This document shows positions 47,364 through 58,945 of a DNA stretch of 64,000 nt, piece by piece. Every line of letters begins with the position of its first letter. Position 1 is the first letter of the stretch. The stretch spans positions 28,696,255 through 28,760,254 of the forward strand of contig CM042539.1 of the NCBI GenBank assembly GCA_023630585.1. The letters run 5' to 3'. The translations under genes and the position numbers were made by a program. The notes beneath the pieces are model-generated. The model was given only the letters and a program-made list of their open reading frames with translations, searched no databases and was not told where the DNA came from. The stretch is from Cranoglanis bouderius. Taxonomy: Eukaryota; Chordata; Actinopteri; Siluriformes; Cranoglanididae.

Positions 47364-47669
47364 CTGACTCTCGCATTCCCATCTCTGATGTTCTAATGTT
47401 TATTTCTACTACAATACATTTAAAAAGTGCGCCACAATGAAAAATCCCGCAAGTCTATTATTTCTGTGCTATTAAAGATGAAACCTCGTATGCAAATGAG
47501 TGCCTTGTGGACGTTTACTCGAAACGAAACCGAAAGCACAAATCTATAGCATAAAAACACAATAATAATAATAATAATAATAATAATAATTTTTAAAAAA
47601 TAAATAAATAAATAACAAGTTTGTCAAAGTAAGATGAGTACAGGATGATAAGGGACTCACCCCTGACAT
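45101..47669 (-). CDS. Predicted CARD-only protein, 99 aa
   Basis: The large exon 45101-45363 encodes a complete CARD: FIDQHADIIIQRACSVEPIL, DKLLSVRVINEEEYQDI, then KTALKQMRALLTGPIRSRG and the LMMEDLG end, with a stop right after. This is the arrangement of the ASC/caspase-1-type CARD. Two upstream exons are predicted: 47661-47669 (ATG TCA GGG, donor GTGAGT) and 46950-46977 (acceptor cttttcag, donor GTAAAG). Their phases join exactly (9 + 28 + 263 = 300 nt). The result has no caspase, pyrin or NACHT part, so by analogy it could act as an inflammasome decoy or adaptor in the cytosol. Intron 2 holds a Tc1 element. The CARD exon is firm; the two short exons rest on splice consensus only, and the exon could instead belong to a longer or broken gene. 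Confidence 0.65.
45487..46722. repeat. (TATC)n microsatellite split by a Tc1 insertion
   Basis: ATCT units at 45487-45503 and again at 46655-46722 flank the Tc1 element exactly at TA, so the element landed inside the tract. Confidence 0.9.
45504..46654 (+). mobile_element. Tc1 element, internally deleted, 1151 bp
   Basis: Long inverted ends of about 160 bp (CAGTCCCCTCCGAAACTATT and its complement) are flanked by TA. Inside, the N-terminal helix-turn-helix part survives in two frames (45840-46040 and 45931-46188; RGRPRK-like linker HRMGRPRKTTTADD), then KARLEFAKRN, NLYQSDGKSKVWRK and, after a deletion, the C-terminal RLDAVIASKGYATKY. The part with the last catalytic acids is missing, so it cannot encode an active transposase. 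Confidence 0.92.
47291..47361. repeat. (TA)n microsatellite
   Basis: About 35 TA units in the predicted first intron of the CARD gene. Confidence 0.95.
47521..47536 (+). promoter_or_regulatory. Interferon-response-like element in CARD gene intron 1
   Basis: GAAACGAAACCGAAAG: three GAAA boxes at 6-bp spacing, the arrangement bound by IRF-family factors. It is about 125 bp inside the transcript from the predicted first exon, and could serve an intronic promoter. Confidence 0.5.
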
Positions 47670-48050
47670 TGTGTTCTAGATGATCTGTAGCTGGATTGAA
47701 GAACCTGAACTTGCAGAACCCGAAGCGCGCGCTTTTTTCCTCCCCGGATGAAGTACTGTCAGATGGAATAATTCACGTTTTCACCCTCAGTCAACTCGTC
47801 AGTTTGTCAGTGATTTTTTTTTTTTTTTTTTTTTTTAAATTTGCACCATCGATTAAATCGTTAAGTAACGCAAAAATAATAAGAATAATAATGATATGGA
47901 CTGATGGCGGGGTGATTTCGTGAAAACGAACAAGACGGAAACGTAAAACCTGTGCAACGAGTAACTGCTGCTACTGCTACTGCTCCTCCTTCCTGCAACA
48001 CATATACGGGTGTTTAACCCTTACTGCAGAAAACTGTGGAGCTACTGTAT

Positions 48051-48806
48051 GTACAGAGCACTCCACCAATATTGGCCCCCTTGGTAAATATGAGCAGATC
48101 TCATGGATATCAAACAATTGCAAACACAACACGGGTTTATCCAAAAAATTATATCTTTGTTAAATATAGGTGTGCAACAATTATTGGCACCCTTTTAGTC
48201 TTTGTGCTACCTCCCTTTGCCAAGATAACAGCTCTGAGTCTTCTCCTATAATGCCTGATGAGGTTGATACATGGCTGATACATGGCAAGGGATCTGAGAC
48301 CATTCCTCCATACAGAATCTCTCCAGATCCTTCAAATTTCGAGGTCCACGCTGGTGGACACTCCTCTTCAGTTCACCCCACAGGTTTTCTATGGGTTTCA
48401 AGTCAGGGGACTGGGATGGCCATGGCAGGACCTTGATTTTGTGGTCAGTAAACCATTTTTGTGTTGATTTTGATGTATGTTTTGGATCGTTGTCCTGCTG
48501 GAAGATCCGACCACGGCCCATTTGAAGCTTTCTGGCAGAGGCAGTCAGGTTTTCATGCTGATATTTGATAGCGTCCATGATGCCATGTATCCTAACAAAA
48601 TGTCCAGCAGAAAAACAGCCCCAAAACATTAACGAGTCACCACCATATTTAATCGTGGACATGAGGTACTTTTCCATATGGCTACCTCACTGTGTGCGCC
48701 AAAATAGGACAAAATAGGACCACTTCCCATTTTGTGAAGCTCAACAACCTTTTGCCGCACATCACTGCCAAATTCCCTTAGTCATTCATGTGTTACCTCA
48801 TAATTA
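48051..48806 (-). mobile_element. Tc1 half-element with transposase C-terminus
   Basis: On the - strand, 48246-48677 encodes the end of a Tc1 transposase: YGGDSLMFWGCFSAGH, then FQQDNDPKHTSK (catalytic D) and PWPSQSPDLKPIENLW (catalytic D/E region). The N-terminal part is deleted except for a short 'atgtgcggcaaaaggttgtt' piece (complement) near 48757. The outer end (CACTCCACCAATATTGGC) is a terminal repeat. Confidence 0.85.
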
Positions 48807-49500
48807 CAGTGCCCTCCACTAATATTGGCACCCTTGGTAAATATGAGCAAAGAAGGCTGTGAAAAATTGTCTTTATTGTTTAACCTTTTGATCAAAAATT
48901 TCACTCTTCAAAATTTCATTCTGCTCTCATGGATATCAAACAATTACAAACACAACACAGGTTTATCCAAAAAAAAAAATCTTTGTTAAATATAGGTGTG
49001 CAACAATTACTGGCACTCCTATGAATTCATATGAGAAATATATATTTGAAGTATATTCCCATTGATATTTTACATTTTTTTAGTACACCTGGGTGACTAG
49101 GAACAGGAAATTGTTCAACCATGACTTCCTATTTCACAAGGGTATAAATATGAGGTAACACATTCCAAAGGCCAAATTCCTTTAGTCATTTATAACAATA
49201 GGAATATAGCTGTGATGTGCGGCAAAAGGTTGTTGAGCTTCACAAAATGGGAAGTGGCTATAAGAAAATAGCATCAACTAATCAACCTGGAATTGGACAC
49301 ATGTCTATATTGTCTCAACGCACTGTGAAGAGTGCCAAAAAATCTCCAAGGATTACAGCTGGAGAATTGCAGAAGTTAGATGCGTCTTGGGGTCAGAAAC
49401 TCTCCAAAACTACAATCAGAAGTCACCTGTGTTGTGTTTGCAATTGTTTGATATCCATGAGAGCAGAGTATATTTGTGAATTTTTTGAAACAGACCCAAA
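48807..49500 (+). mobile_element. Tc1 half-element with transposase N-terminus
   Basis: It begins with the end CAGTGCCCTCCACTAATATT. 49217-49510 encodes an HTH part (MRQKVVELHKMGSGYKKIAS, TVKSAKKSPRITAGELQKL). The catalytic half is missing and the right end is a partial inverted repeat. It is the same family as the neighbour at 48051 but in opposite orientation, and the two lie back to back. Confidence 0.85.
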
Positions 49501-49509
49501 ACAGTGGTA

Positions 49510-50925
49510 AGAAGTGAATGCTAATTAACTGGATTTCAATTTGTTTACTTTTTGACGCTTGTTGATGTGAATTGAAGTGAAAAGTAAGAAGTACTAGGCT
49601 AATACACGGTAAGTTGCTAGCTCATTACTATTAGCTATGACAACAGTGGCCTGTTGACTCATCCAAGATAGTAAAGTATTAACTCTGTTCATTCATATGA
49701 TTGGTGTGGGAGGGGTTCCTGAGTCAGTTGTCACTTTGGGCCCACTAATGTTCGTTAGGAACAGCCTTGACTTCAGCCCTCTCAGATATACAGGATAAAG
49801 GTCAGGTTTCACCGTTAGGTCCTAAAAACAAAACTACCTTTCTTACTCACTTTTTATTTTTTCAGTTATGTTCAACGTCCAGTATAGATCCAGTATAGAA
49901 GTAGTGGGTGCAAATGATGGTCTCAGAGTCCCAGGACGCAATGCAACTAAACACGTTAAATCTTATACCTTGCTAAAGTGCCATGAGTAACAAGGTGCCA
50001 TTTTTCAGAACAATTCTTTATTTACTTATTTAATAAATATGCAAAAATTATATGCTAATCCACCCCCCCACCCCCTTTTAAAGCAAATTAACCCTTAAAC
50101 ACCTCTCTTTCAATTTGTAAACTTACGAAAACTTTTAAAAACATTTCAAAGATCGAGCCTTGACTTAACGAATGAATAAAACAAAAAAAATGCTTTTATA
50201 TAACAATTTATTTACACTAATTCACAATCTGATGGTGACAAAAAACTAATCACACAAATCATTCAACGTACATCATTTGTTGGTGTTTTGATGCGTAAAA
50301 GAGGTAGCTAACCACATTAAAAATATATATATACATACATAGAGTAGATACGTTTTGAAAGATGGCAAATTGCATTGATTACTGAAGGACACAGGTTCAG
50401 TGGACACACAAACATCCCAGTTTATGTCCTTGTAGAGTCCGAGTAAAAAGAGCAAATATAAAGTTCATAATGATTATTTCTACACTTTATAGTGGAAACG
50501 TCTCCGTCCGTAGCAACCCGTCTCCGTAGCAACCCACCATCCACAGGTTAAAGTCCTCCGTTCGGAAGAGAGAACACTGTGCTGAAAAATGAGTCCTTAA
50601 ATAAGGCTGTGTTCCAACTGTTTTTGCTGTTTTTTGTCTCCCCCTTGTCCACTTCCTCTTGGTTGTGTCCACTTGCCCATCTTCAGATCTGTTCTGTTAC
50701 ATTAGAATGATCCAGAAGGCAATGCTGCAGTTTACGCTCCAAAAACGGTGGACGAAGGTGTGTGTAAGTGTGAGCAATAAAGTACTGATCTAATTAGCGC
50801 GCTAGCTAGTCCGCGAGCTAGCAAGTTAGCGTCAAAACCTCGTCCACTTGTGCTGCAAGTGCTCATAGTTCACTTCCAGAAGACGTGTTAAAACGTGGAT
50901 GTATTTTGGAACGCCTCCTCGTACA
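49510..50925. other. Intergenic and etv2 3'UTR
   Basis: No gene is recognised. The part next to 50925 should be the etv2 3'UTR on the - strand. A duplicated 'cgtagcaacccgtctccgta' motif occurs at 50507-50535, and a C-run at 50062. Confidence 0.5.
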
Positions 50926-53900
50926 CTAATGTTGCCAGACGTCTGCCGTCTCCTCGGACTTTGCCGGCGTCTGCGATCCTGCGTTCACCGGTGAGATGTT
51001 CATACTGGCCAGAACTTCCTGAGCGCTTTTCCCGAGCATACTCTGCACGTCGCAGACGAATCGGTAGACGTAACGCTTGCCGGCCGTTTTGTGGATGATG
51101 TTCTTGTGGTAGTAGTAGCGCAGGCCGCGGCTCAGCTTCTCGTAGTTCATTTTTGGTTTGTTCTTGCACTGACCCCATCGTTTAGCCACCTGCGTGTGAG
51201 ACAAGCAAATGATCAATCTTCTGGTCTACATTGTTTGTTACATTTTTGATGGAGTAAGTGGTACGCTCATTTTATATACTGACAATAAAAAAAAAAAAAC
51301 GTACCCTTGAGTGTAATACACAAGCAAGAATAAAGGTACTGTTTGTACACTAAACCTATAATAAATAAAGAATAAAACTATTGTGGGGCTTGTTGTTATA
51401 GTAAAATAATCAGTGATGTGGTGGTGTAAAGCAGAGCAGAGTCCTGAAGTGTTTTATTCCTCTTACACCACAGCAATGATCAGAAATTGCATTCAATAAC
51501 ACGTAATAACAATGACACGTGATACTTTTTATCCTTTATAGTTACATTTAATGTTGTGGAGTTCCTGTTCTCACACAAGCGTAAACTCCTCTGTCCTGCA
51601 GACGCTTGAAAACTTAAAGGTACGGCTTTACTTCTGACTGGCACCGGAGACTCCTTCCATAAATGTGAAATAAACGTCTCCTTATTTTGAGAAAACGTCA
51701 CCATATCAACGATTACAGGATTTTTAATCAGTTCATTATCAGTGGAGCGTCCGCAGGGCACGTCCCTGTGAATGAGCTGTTACTATAGAAACTATAACGT
51801 ATTAGAAGGGGCGCGTTAATATAAACCTGCGCTACTGTCAGGGCTGCTGTTATAGAAAATTAATCAACACCTTCTCTTCTGACCAATCACAATCCAGAAC
51901 TCTACAGCACTGTGGTGTCGAATTAAATAACGTATAAAGTATGAGTGGGAATCTGGTGTAAAAACTTTTTCGTACCTCCGCAGGGTCGGACATTTTGAAT
52001 TCCCAACCGTCGCCGGTCCAGCTGATGAAGGTGTGACACGCCGAGTCTAACAGGAGCTCCAGGAGGAACTGCCACAGCTGAATCGGTCCTGATCCTATAA
52101 ACAGAACAGATAGAGATCATTTATGTCTTCATTCTGAATATTTACCTGGTCGTATACCACGATAAGGAAATCTGAAAATATTCTAAAGTGGTTCGTCAAT
52201 GCTTTCCTTCAAAGTTCTAGCCTTGAACCCTCTCTGAGCACGAAACATAGTTCTACATGGAATCTTCACGAGTTCTTCCAGAAAAGCAACCAACACACCC
52301 TTAAGGGTTCCAGATTTGACGTGTTTTTCCTCCTCTTTGAGCATGGAGAGCTTTGATTCCGGGTTAGACGATTATCTGTCCATGCAGGTGACTGTAGAAA
52401 TATCTCACCTGGATAAGCGGACATCCCCGGAGACACCTCGCCGTCTCGGTCTAATCTCTGAGACGTCGTCGTGCGTCTCTTCACCACCCGAGGAGAAAAC
52501 GTCTCGGAGGTGAGAGGAGCCGGAGACGAGGATGAGGGAGGATGAGCGAGCAGCTGGCTGCAGTAAGCGGACGAGGAGTAATCCGTCCAGTACGGTACGG
52601 GTTTGCTCTGCGTTTCCGTCTCGTATAACCCGTAGGTCCTCTCTGCATCACCTGCACCATGAAGATGAGGAACGGGGTTAGCTGGGATTTACGCAGAAAA
52701 GGTCAAACGGATGCTAATATGGATGTTTAGTTACAATTCGAAAGCTGTCTCGCTGCGCGTCATACCTGCGTGCTCTAAACCGGACGCCGCTCTGTGATTG
52801 AGCTCTTTGGCGGGTTGGTAAAGTCCACTGGCGTCCACGGCCGAGCCGAACGGGCCGCTCTGGGACGACGGACACGGCGGAAACAGACTCTGATACGTCT
52901 GAGTGGCTGAATCCTGAAAACCTCCTGTCTGTCTGTCCATCACCATACTGTCCGGAACTGAGGAAGGGAAGACAGACGTGTTATGATGAACACTCGCAAT
53001 CTATAAGTGTAACACAAACCCACACCGGTCTGCGTGGTAACTGTGTACACGTGTGCTGGGTACATGAGCGTTCAACAATCATTTAATGCTTAACGATAGA
53101 TTGTTCACTGCTATTTTGATCCGAAATCAATTCAAGCAGGACATTCGGGAAGGAAGTTTTTCATCAGCTCAGCAGGAAATCATCTTTTGTATTTTGAACG
53201 CAGGAGTAGTTTATGACATTTTGTTATAAGATTATATTATATTATATTTGTTATAAGCCACTCACCGTTAGTGTATGATGTCCAGCTGCTAAACTCTGGG
53301 AAAGTGTCCAGATTGAATAATCCAGAATCAGTGGCGTGAACTAGAAGAAGAGGAAATTGAATTAACTAATGCAGTGTTATAAAAAAAACATGCATGTACA
53401 GTTTAGCAAGGATACTAGCTAAGCACTGAGCATGCTACATGCTACATGCTATAAACATACAGCACGCTAAAGAATCTATCACTATAGTGTAAGAGCAGGA
53501 TGCAGCCAGAGCACAGAACAAAGGGTCCACCACCTGTGAGCTAACCTTTGACCTTTTGAGTCGTAGCTCAAGGTTTCCTAACCTGCGAGGGCTACAGCTG
53601 TGATGAAACTCGCTAAGAGTTTTACAGTCGAGTCACACCAAACACATCTCAAGGTGGCTTCCTTTAAAATCCCCTTTTAGGGATTTAATCTGTAACACCA
53701 CTGACTCATAATTATATGAAAAATAAAATGGTGGGAAGTATTCTGAGATAAAATGCTGCTTTAATCATCGTATTGAAATATTTTCCAACATTAGGATCAA
53801 TCATTTAATGGCCTCCAAAATTGAGTTGATCTTTTATTAAGAGTGCTATAATCCCAAGCATCGCTCAGTTTAAAAACTCTGAAGCAGTTCAGCTTTGTTT

Positions 53901-55069
53901 ATTTAACTCCCGATGTTAACTCTTAAGATGTTAAGTCTTGGCCTTCAGGACTGCAGTGTGTTAATCCCGACGGAAGGAGCTCTGCTGCAGAGGAAGTGAA
54001 GTTTATCTGTGTGATTTGGACTTACCTTTGGATGCGTTCATGTGCTCCTTGTGCGGTTCTGCGTACGTGTCCGTGTACTGCGACTGGCCCGGTCCTTTGC
54101 TGTCTAACAAAAAGGACAGGTCTTCACCATTGTAGTCTGTGGGTACATTATTAGAAATATGACAATGAATGAATCCCGCCATCATGAACCAGCTCTGATC
54201 TTAAAACCTCTCTTCTAACGTCTCTTCTGTCGTCTTAGTGAACAAACTTATGAACAAAACAGAACCCGTGGTCATTTCTCCAAGTGGTCGACTGACCCCA
54301 CCCTATAGAGCGAGCTTTAGTCTAAACTGCGGAAAAAAAAAAAAAAAGGGAGGAAGCAGGCCGAGGACGGAGGGATGATGAAAAGGGGAGGAGAGGGGCT
54401 GCTAAATCTGTTCGAGAAGGAAGTCTGGAGGAAAGGATTAGGAAAACAGGGAGGGAGCCGCGAGAAAAAAAGAAAAAAACCTGGGTGTATCTTTAACCTG
54501 CCACCCCTCGTTTCTGCATTTCTGCACCCCGTGTCCTCGCTGAGTCCTAAAAAGACCCCGTTTCTTTCCTGACGAGTCACGAGTCATGAGTTAGTGCCGT
54601 GTCAAGGCCCGCTTCGGTGTTTGTGACAGATCTGCTGAGATTAGGGCTTTACAGTTGAAGGACAGAGGAAATGTTTTGCACGAACTCTCAGGAAATGTGA
54701 GCAGAGAAATATCGAAATGACAAAGATGACTGCTCAGCCTGACCACACAGTGAGAGTGGTGTACTCATTACAGGATAAAAAAATATTTCAAGTCAGTTTG
54801 CCAACAACCAGAAATCTACTCAGACCCTCTGTTTCAACGGAAATAATAAATAATGTGTTAAATCTGCGGTGGGAAATTTTGATTCTGATGTTCGTTTGTA
54901 CCGAGTCGGTGCCTTCAGTCTTTCATCCTGTAGTGTGAATATAACGTAAATAACATAAAGGCTGAGAAATTCTGAAGAGTTTATTACCAAATGAACTGAA
55001 ATCAAATCCAACAGGAACCTCCTGAGTCCTGAAGTCCTCAGTGTAATAACCAGCCTGGTACATCTCCAT
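50926..55069 (-). CDS. etv2: ETS transcription factor Etv2/Etsrp, 361 aa
   Basis: The coding exons on the - strand are 54988-55069, 54026-54136, 53266-53340, 52766-52957, 52409-52651, 51976-52094 and 50926-51189 (1086 nt, 361 aa). The start MEMYQAGYYTEDFRTQEVPV lies directly after an acceptor. The ETS domain is at about residues 235-320: GPIQLWQFLLELLLDSACHT, FISWTGDGWEFKMSDPAEVA, then NYEKLSRGLRYYYHKNIIHK and GKRYVYRFVCDVQSMLG. No Pointed/SAM domain occurs, unlike ETS1/2 or FLI1, but as in ETV2. The length is close to what I recall for zebrafish Etsrp. Etv2 is a nuclear master regulator of endothelial and blood precursors. A divergent fli1 gene next door supports the identification. All introns before the ETS domain are phase 1; the last one is phase 0. 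Confidence 0.88.
51385..51905 (+). repeat. Dispersed MITE-like repeat, copy 5 (etv2 last intron)
   Basis: It holds 'tgttttattcctcttacacc', 'gagactccttccataaatgt' and 'gaccaatcacaatccagaac', as at 36089-36575 and 58225-58945. It makes up most of the intron that splits the ETS domain. Confidence 0.8.
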
Positions 55070-56007
55070 CTGAGGAGAAACATCAGAGTTAACATCTTTA
55101 ACAAGCCCAAGAGGAAGAACAAATCAATCAATCAATCAACCAATCAATAAATACTTCATTTAGAAATTCCCATTTTAGAAAAGTGCAATTATCCAATTGT
55201 TTATTCTATTGTAAAAATTTTTTTTTTAGTTTTTTATTATTACTCATTTTAATTTCAAGCTATTTTTATTGATAGGTTTTCCAACACAGCATGCAAGTAA
55301 GTGAACAAACAAACAAACAAACAAATAAATAAATAAATACCCAACATGGTTAACATGGTTATTACACGGTCCATTTCATTCTGCTCAATTTTACAGCTAG
55401 AAACAATCAACTAAACAAATAAATAATAATGTCTTCTGAAATCTGTTACTCCCAATTTGTTAATCTCTTCTGATATTTAGTTTACTAAGTTCTCTTTTTT
55501 TAAAAAAATAATTTAAAAAATTAATACTGAAGTTATTTTAAAATGACAGACTTTACAGCACAACATGTTATAGTAAATAAATAAATAAATAAATAAATAC
55601 ATAAATAAATAGGCAGAGTTTGTGTTATTCTGTACTACGTGGTTAATTTGACTCAAAACAAACAAACAAATGAATAAACAAATTCTGAAAAATTCTATTA
55701 TATCAACATTTAATAACCAGGAGACTGTAAACTGTTTCAAGTTCAGAGTTTGTAGTAACTGAAAAATCCGATACTGAATATATACTTAATATATTTAATA
55801 TATTTATTAAAAATAAATCCTGAATACTGAAATAAAATCAGGTTTAATAGTTTTAACACTTCACTTAGTTCCAGAATTTTACATTTATATTATTAGTTAA
55901 TTTATGTGTTTATTTTATTGTATTATGTTTTTTTTTTTTGTTTGTTTTTGTTTTTGTTTTTAACTAACCACTATAAAGTTTGAAATTCAGTTAACGGTAA
56001 ACGGTAC

Positions 56008-56090
56008 CTTCAAGATTTCTCGCGAGCGTTCCGTTATCCTCTGGGCTCGAGCGCTGCAGGTTCAGATTGCGTCCGTCTCGCGCTCACTCC
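56008..56090 (-). promoter_or_regulatory. etv2: Predicted etv2 leader exon
   Basis: Donor TGAAG|GTACCG with exon end at 56008 fits the acceptor directly before the etv2 start codon. The 5' limit is set by the TATA-like box upstream. Confidence 0.6.
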
Positions 56091-56097
56091 TGTCCCG

Positions 56098-56216
56098 TTA
56101 TAAAGAGGCGGCGCGTGCGGGTGTGTGGAGGACGGGGGGGCTGAGGGGCGTGTCTCCGGACCCGTGCTCGGGTGTGACCCGCGCGCTGCTTCGTGACTTC
56201 ACACGCCGTGACGTCA
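56098..56216 (-). promoter_or_regulatory. etv2: etv2 core promoter: TATA-like box and CRE
   Basis: CTTTATAA on the - strand (56098-56105) is about 30 bp before the presumed start site. A palindromic CRE, TGACGTCA, lies at 56209-56216. The surrounding 200 bp are GC- and CpG-rich against AT-rich flanks. Confidence 0.5.
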
Positions 56217-57037
56217 GACGGGAGTCACGAACTCAGATTTTTGTTACGGTGTCATTCAAAGAAAGAAAAACAATCAGCGTTAATGAGGCGAATTTCCGCG
56301 CGGTGAAGTGTTTTATACAGAGTTTAATGAGTTTAATGAGCGCGACTCTTCCTGGTTTACTGATTCAACCGAACATTACACTTTATAATCAATAAACAAT
56401 CATCAGTAATCAATAATCTTATTTACTGCCAGTTTTACTGCTAGTGAACTTCATAGTCCCAGTGGCTAGTGAAATTAATTCAGTGTAAGCGTTCTTTAAT
56501 TTATTACAAGAAGAAGAAGAAGAAGAAGAAGAAGAAGAAGAAGAAGCAAGAATAAAAGAAAGAAAGAATGTGTGTTTTTACATATTCAGCTTTGTTTCAG
56601 TGAACACAACAATTAAAAATTACAAATTTTGGGAAGCTGTTTTTAAATCTTTAAAAATCTTTAAAAAAAAAAAAAAAAACTTTAACTGCAGATGTTAGGT
56701 TTTAGGCTCTGTGCTAATTACTGTAGGAGCAAAAATGAAGAATTATTCGATCTTATATTCAATATTCAAACTCAATATTATCTTAAAACCTAAAATAAAA
56801 TTTAAAAAAAAAGTTAAATATATATAGTTTTACATTTTTCAGCTAAAGTTTGATTTTCATATCACGCAAAAATTTAAGCATCAAAACATTTTTGTTTTTT
56901 TATTTTTTTTAACTTTTTTTTTTCATTTTTAGGTTTTAAAATTAAATATTTAAAAGTCTTAAAGTCTTAATTTTGTCCATGCTGTATTTCACCTAGAGCT
57001 TTATAAAAAAAAAAAAATCAATCTTCATTAATAATAA

Positions 57038-57078
<41 letters not shown>

Positions 57079-58224
57079 GAGATATTTTATATAAATGGAC
57101 CTATAGGATCTATTTTTATCACAGAAATGTGAATATATAATGTATAATGTACGTATATACGACATAAAGTATATAATAGAGTGAAAACCCAGTGGAGAAG
57201 AGAATGCAGTATATTTATGATATTTATAGTGAGTTTTCTCTCACTAATGTTGAGCTGTAACAATGTTTATATTCTCCAGTGTGTCCAGTCTCATTATCCT
57301 GTGTGTGTTTCTGAACACTGTTTGTGGCTATAATAAATGTTTCGTTGTAATTCTATCCTCCATAATGAGGCTTAATGAGGCGCAGGACAAATAGATCATA
57401 TGTTAATATAGAAATAATTTCCTCAATCTTTCCCAAAGCTGAACAAAAATAAAGGCTAATAGAAATGAGTGAGTGAGTGAAGGAATGTGAGAAGGAAGAA
57501 AAAATCCGAGTCTTGTAAAATGTAAACTGCATTTCGGGCTGATTTTTGTGCTTTAATCAGGATTTGCTGCTGGTCTCTATGGTTTATCTCGTGGAGCCAT
57601 TCTGCAGAACAATGGGCCGTAAAGTGACGAGGAGAAGGAGCTGAAATCTCGGCGTGAGTGCAGTGAGGAGATAAGAGCGAACCCCGGGGGGCCTTAAACA
57701 AACAAACCCTCCAGAGCTGAGGGAGAAACAACACTCCATCTGGAGAAGTGAGTTAGTGCGGAGTCGTGATGGCTTCGAGTCTGAAACAGTCGGGGTCGGG
57801 TTACTGCTGACCACACTCCTGCACACACACACACACACACTCATACACACACACACACACACACACACCACAGGGGCGCAAATCAATACACAGCCGGAGC
57901 GGTTACACAGTCTACTGTTTTTATCAAACTATATTACATCAACATTTAAAATTCTCATTTCTGATTGGCTGGCGTCTGTTCTTTTGAAATCAATTATAAA
58001 TAGATTCATGGTAACAGTTTTGTCTTTGCCTATTTGCTCTAAACAACAATTCCTGCACTTCATGCCGCATTTTAGCTAATGATCAAGTCAATTAAATCAT
58101 CAGACAGAAAATATTTACTGGATTTAATTACCTTAAATTTCATTTAAACACGCCCTCTGAGATGTAACCGTAACAACACCTGCACCTGGTGGAAGGACTG
58201 TACTGTATACAGTTAGCCAGATAA

Positions 58225-58945
58225 GTAAGGAATAAAACACTTGGGGACGTGATGTTATAGGAATAATAAAATCAGCTCGCAGGACGTCCTCAGTTTTATT
58301 CCTCTTAAACCACAGCAATTTACCAACAATTACATTATTATTATTATTATTATTTTATTAATGGATGATGCTTGCTGTTCAGGCTATCTGTTTATAGTCA
58401 CATTCAGTGCTGTGGAACGTGAATAAAACAAGTCAGTTCCTGTTCTCACTTACGCTATAGCAGCTACAAACGGTCGTTCGTGCATCAGCCTCTCTTTATT
58501 CTCTCTCTCTCTTTATTCTCTCTCTCTCTCTTTATTCTCTCTCTCTCTTTATTCGCTCTCTCTCTCTTTATTCTCTCTCTTGAAGTTAATAAGAGAAATA
58601 AACGCAGCTTGTCGTGTTACCGAGAAATCGCAAAGAACCATAAACTCCTCTGTCCCGAAGATGTGGGAAAACTTTTTTAAAAAGTCACAGCTTTACCTCT
58701 GACTGTTACAAAGCGCTGACACTGGAGACTCCTTCCATAAACGTCACATAAACACGTTTCACCTTACAGAAAACGTCACTAAATAAAAGTTTTTTTTATA
58801 TGGATTCCCTGTGAATGAGCTGTTACTATAGAAACGATAACATATTAAAAAGCTACTCTAAATATAAACCTGGGCTACTGTCAGAGCTGCTGTTATAGAG
58901 AATTAATCCACACCTTATGACCTATCACAATCCAGAACTCATCAG
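58225..58945 (+). repeat. Dispersed MITE-like repeat, copy 6 (longest)
   Basis: The most complete copy: 'ggaataaaacacttggggac', a (CTCTTTATT)n block at 58490-58580, 'gagactccttccataaacgt' and 'gttatagagaattaatcca'. Both ends carry a 'ctgttata' + 'aattaatc' motif. Confidence 0.8.
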
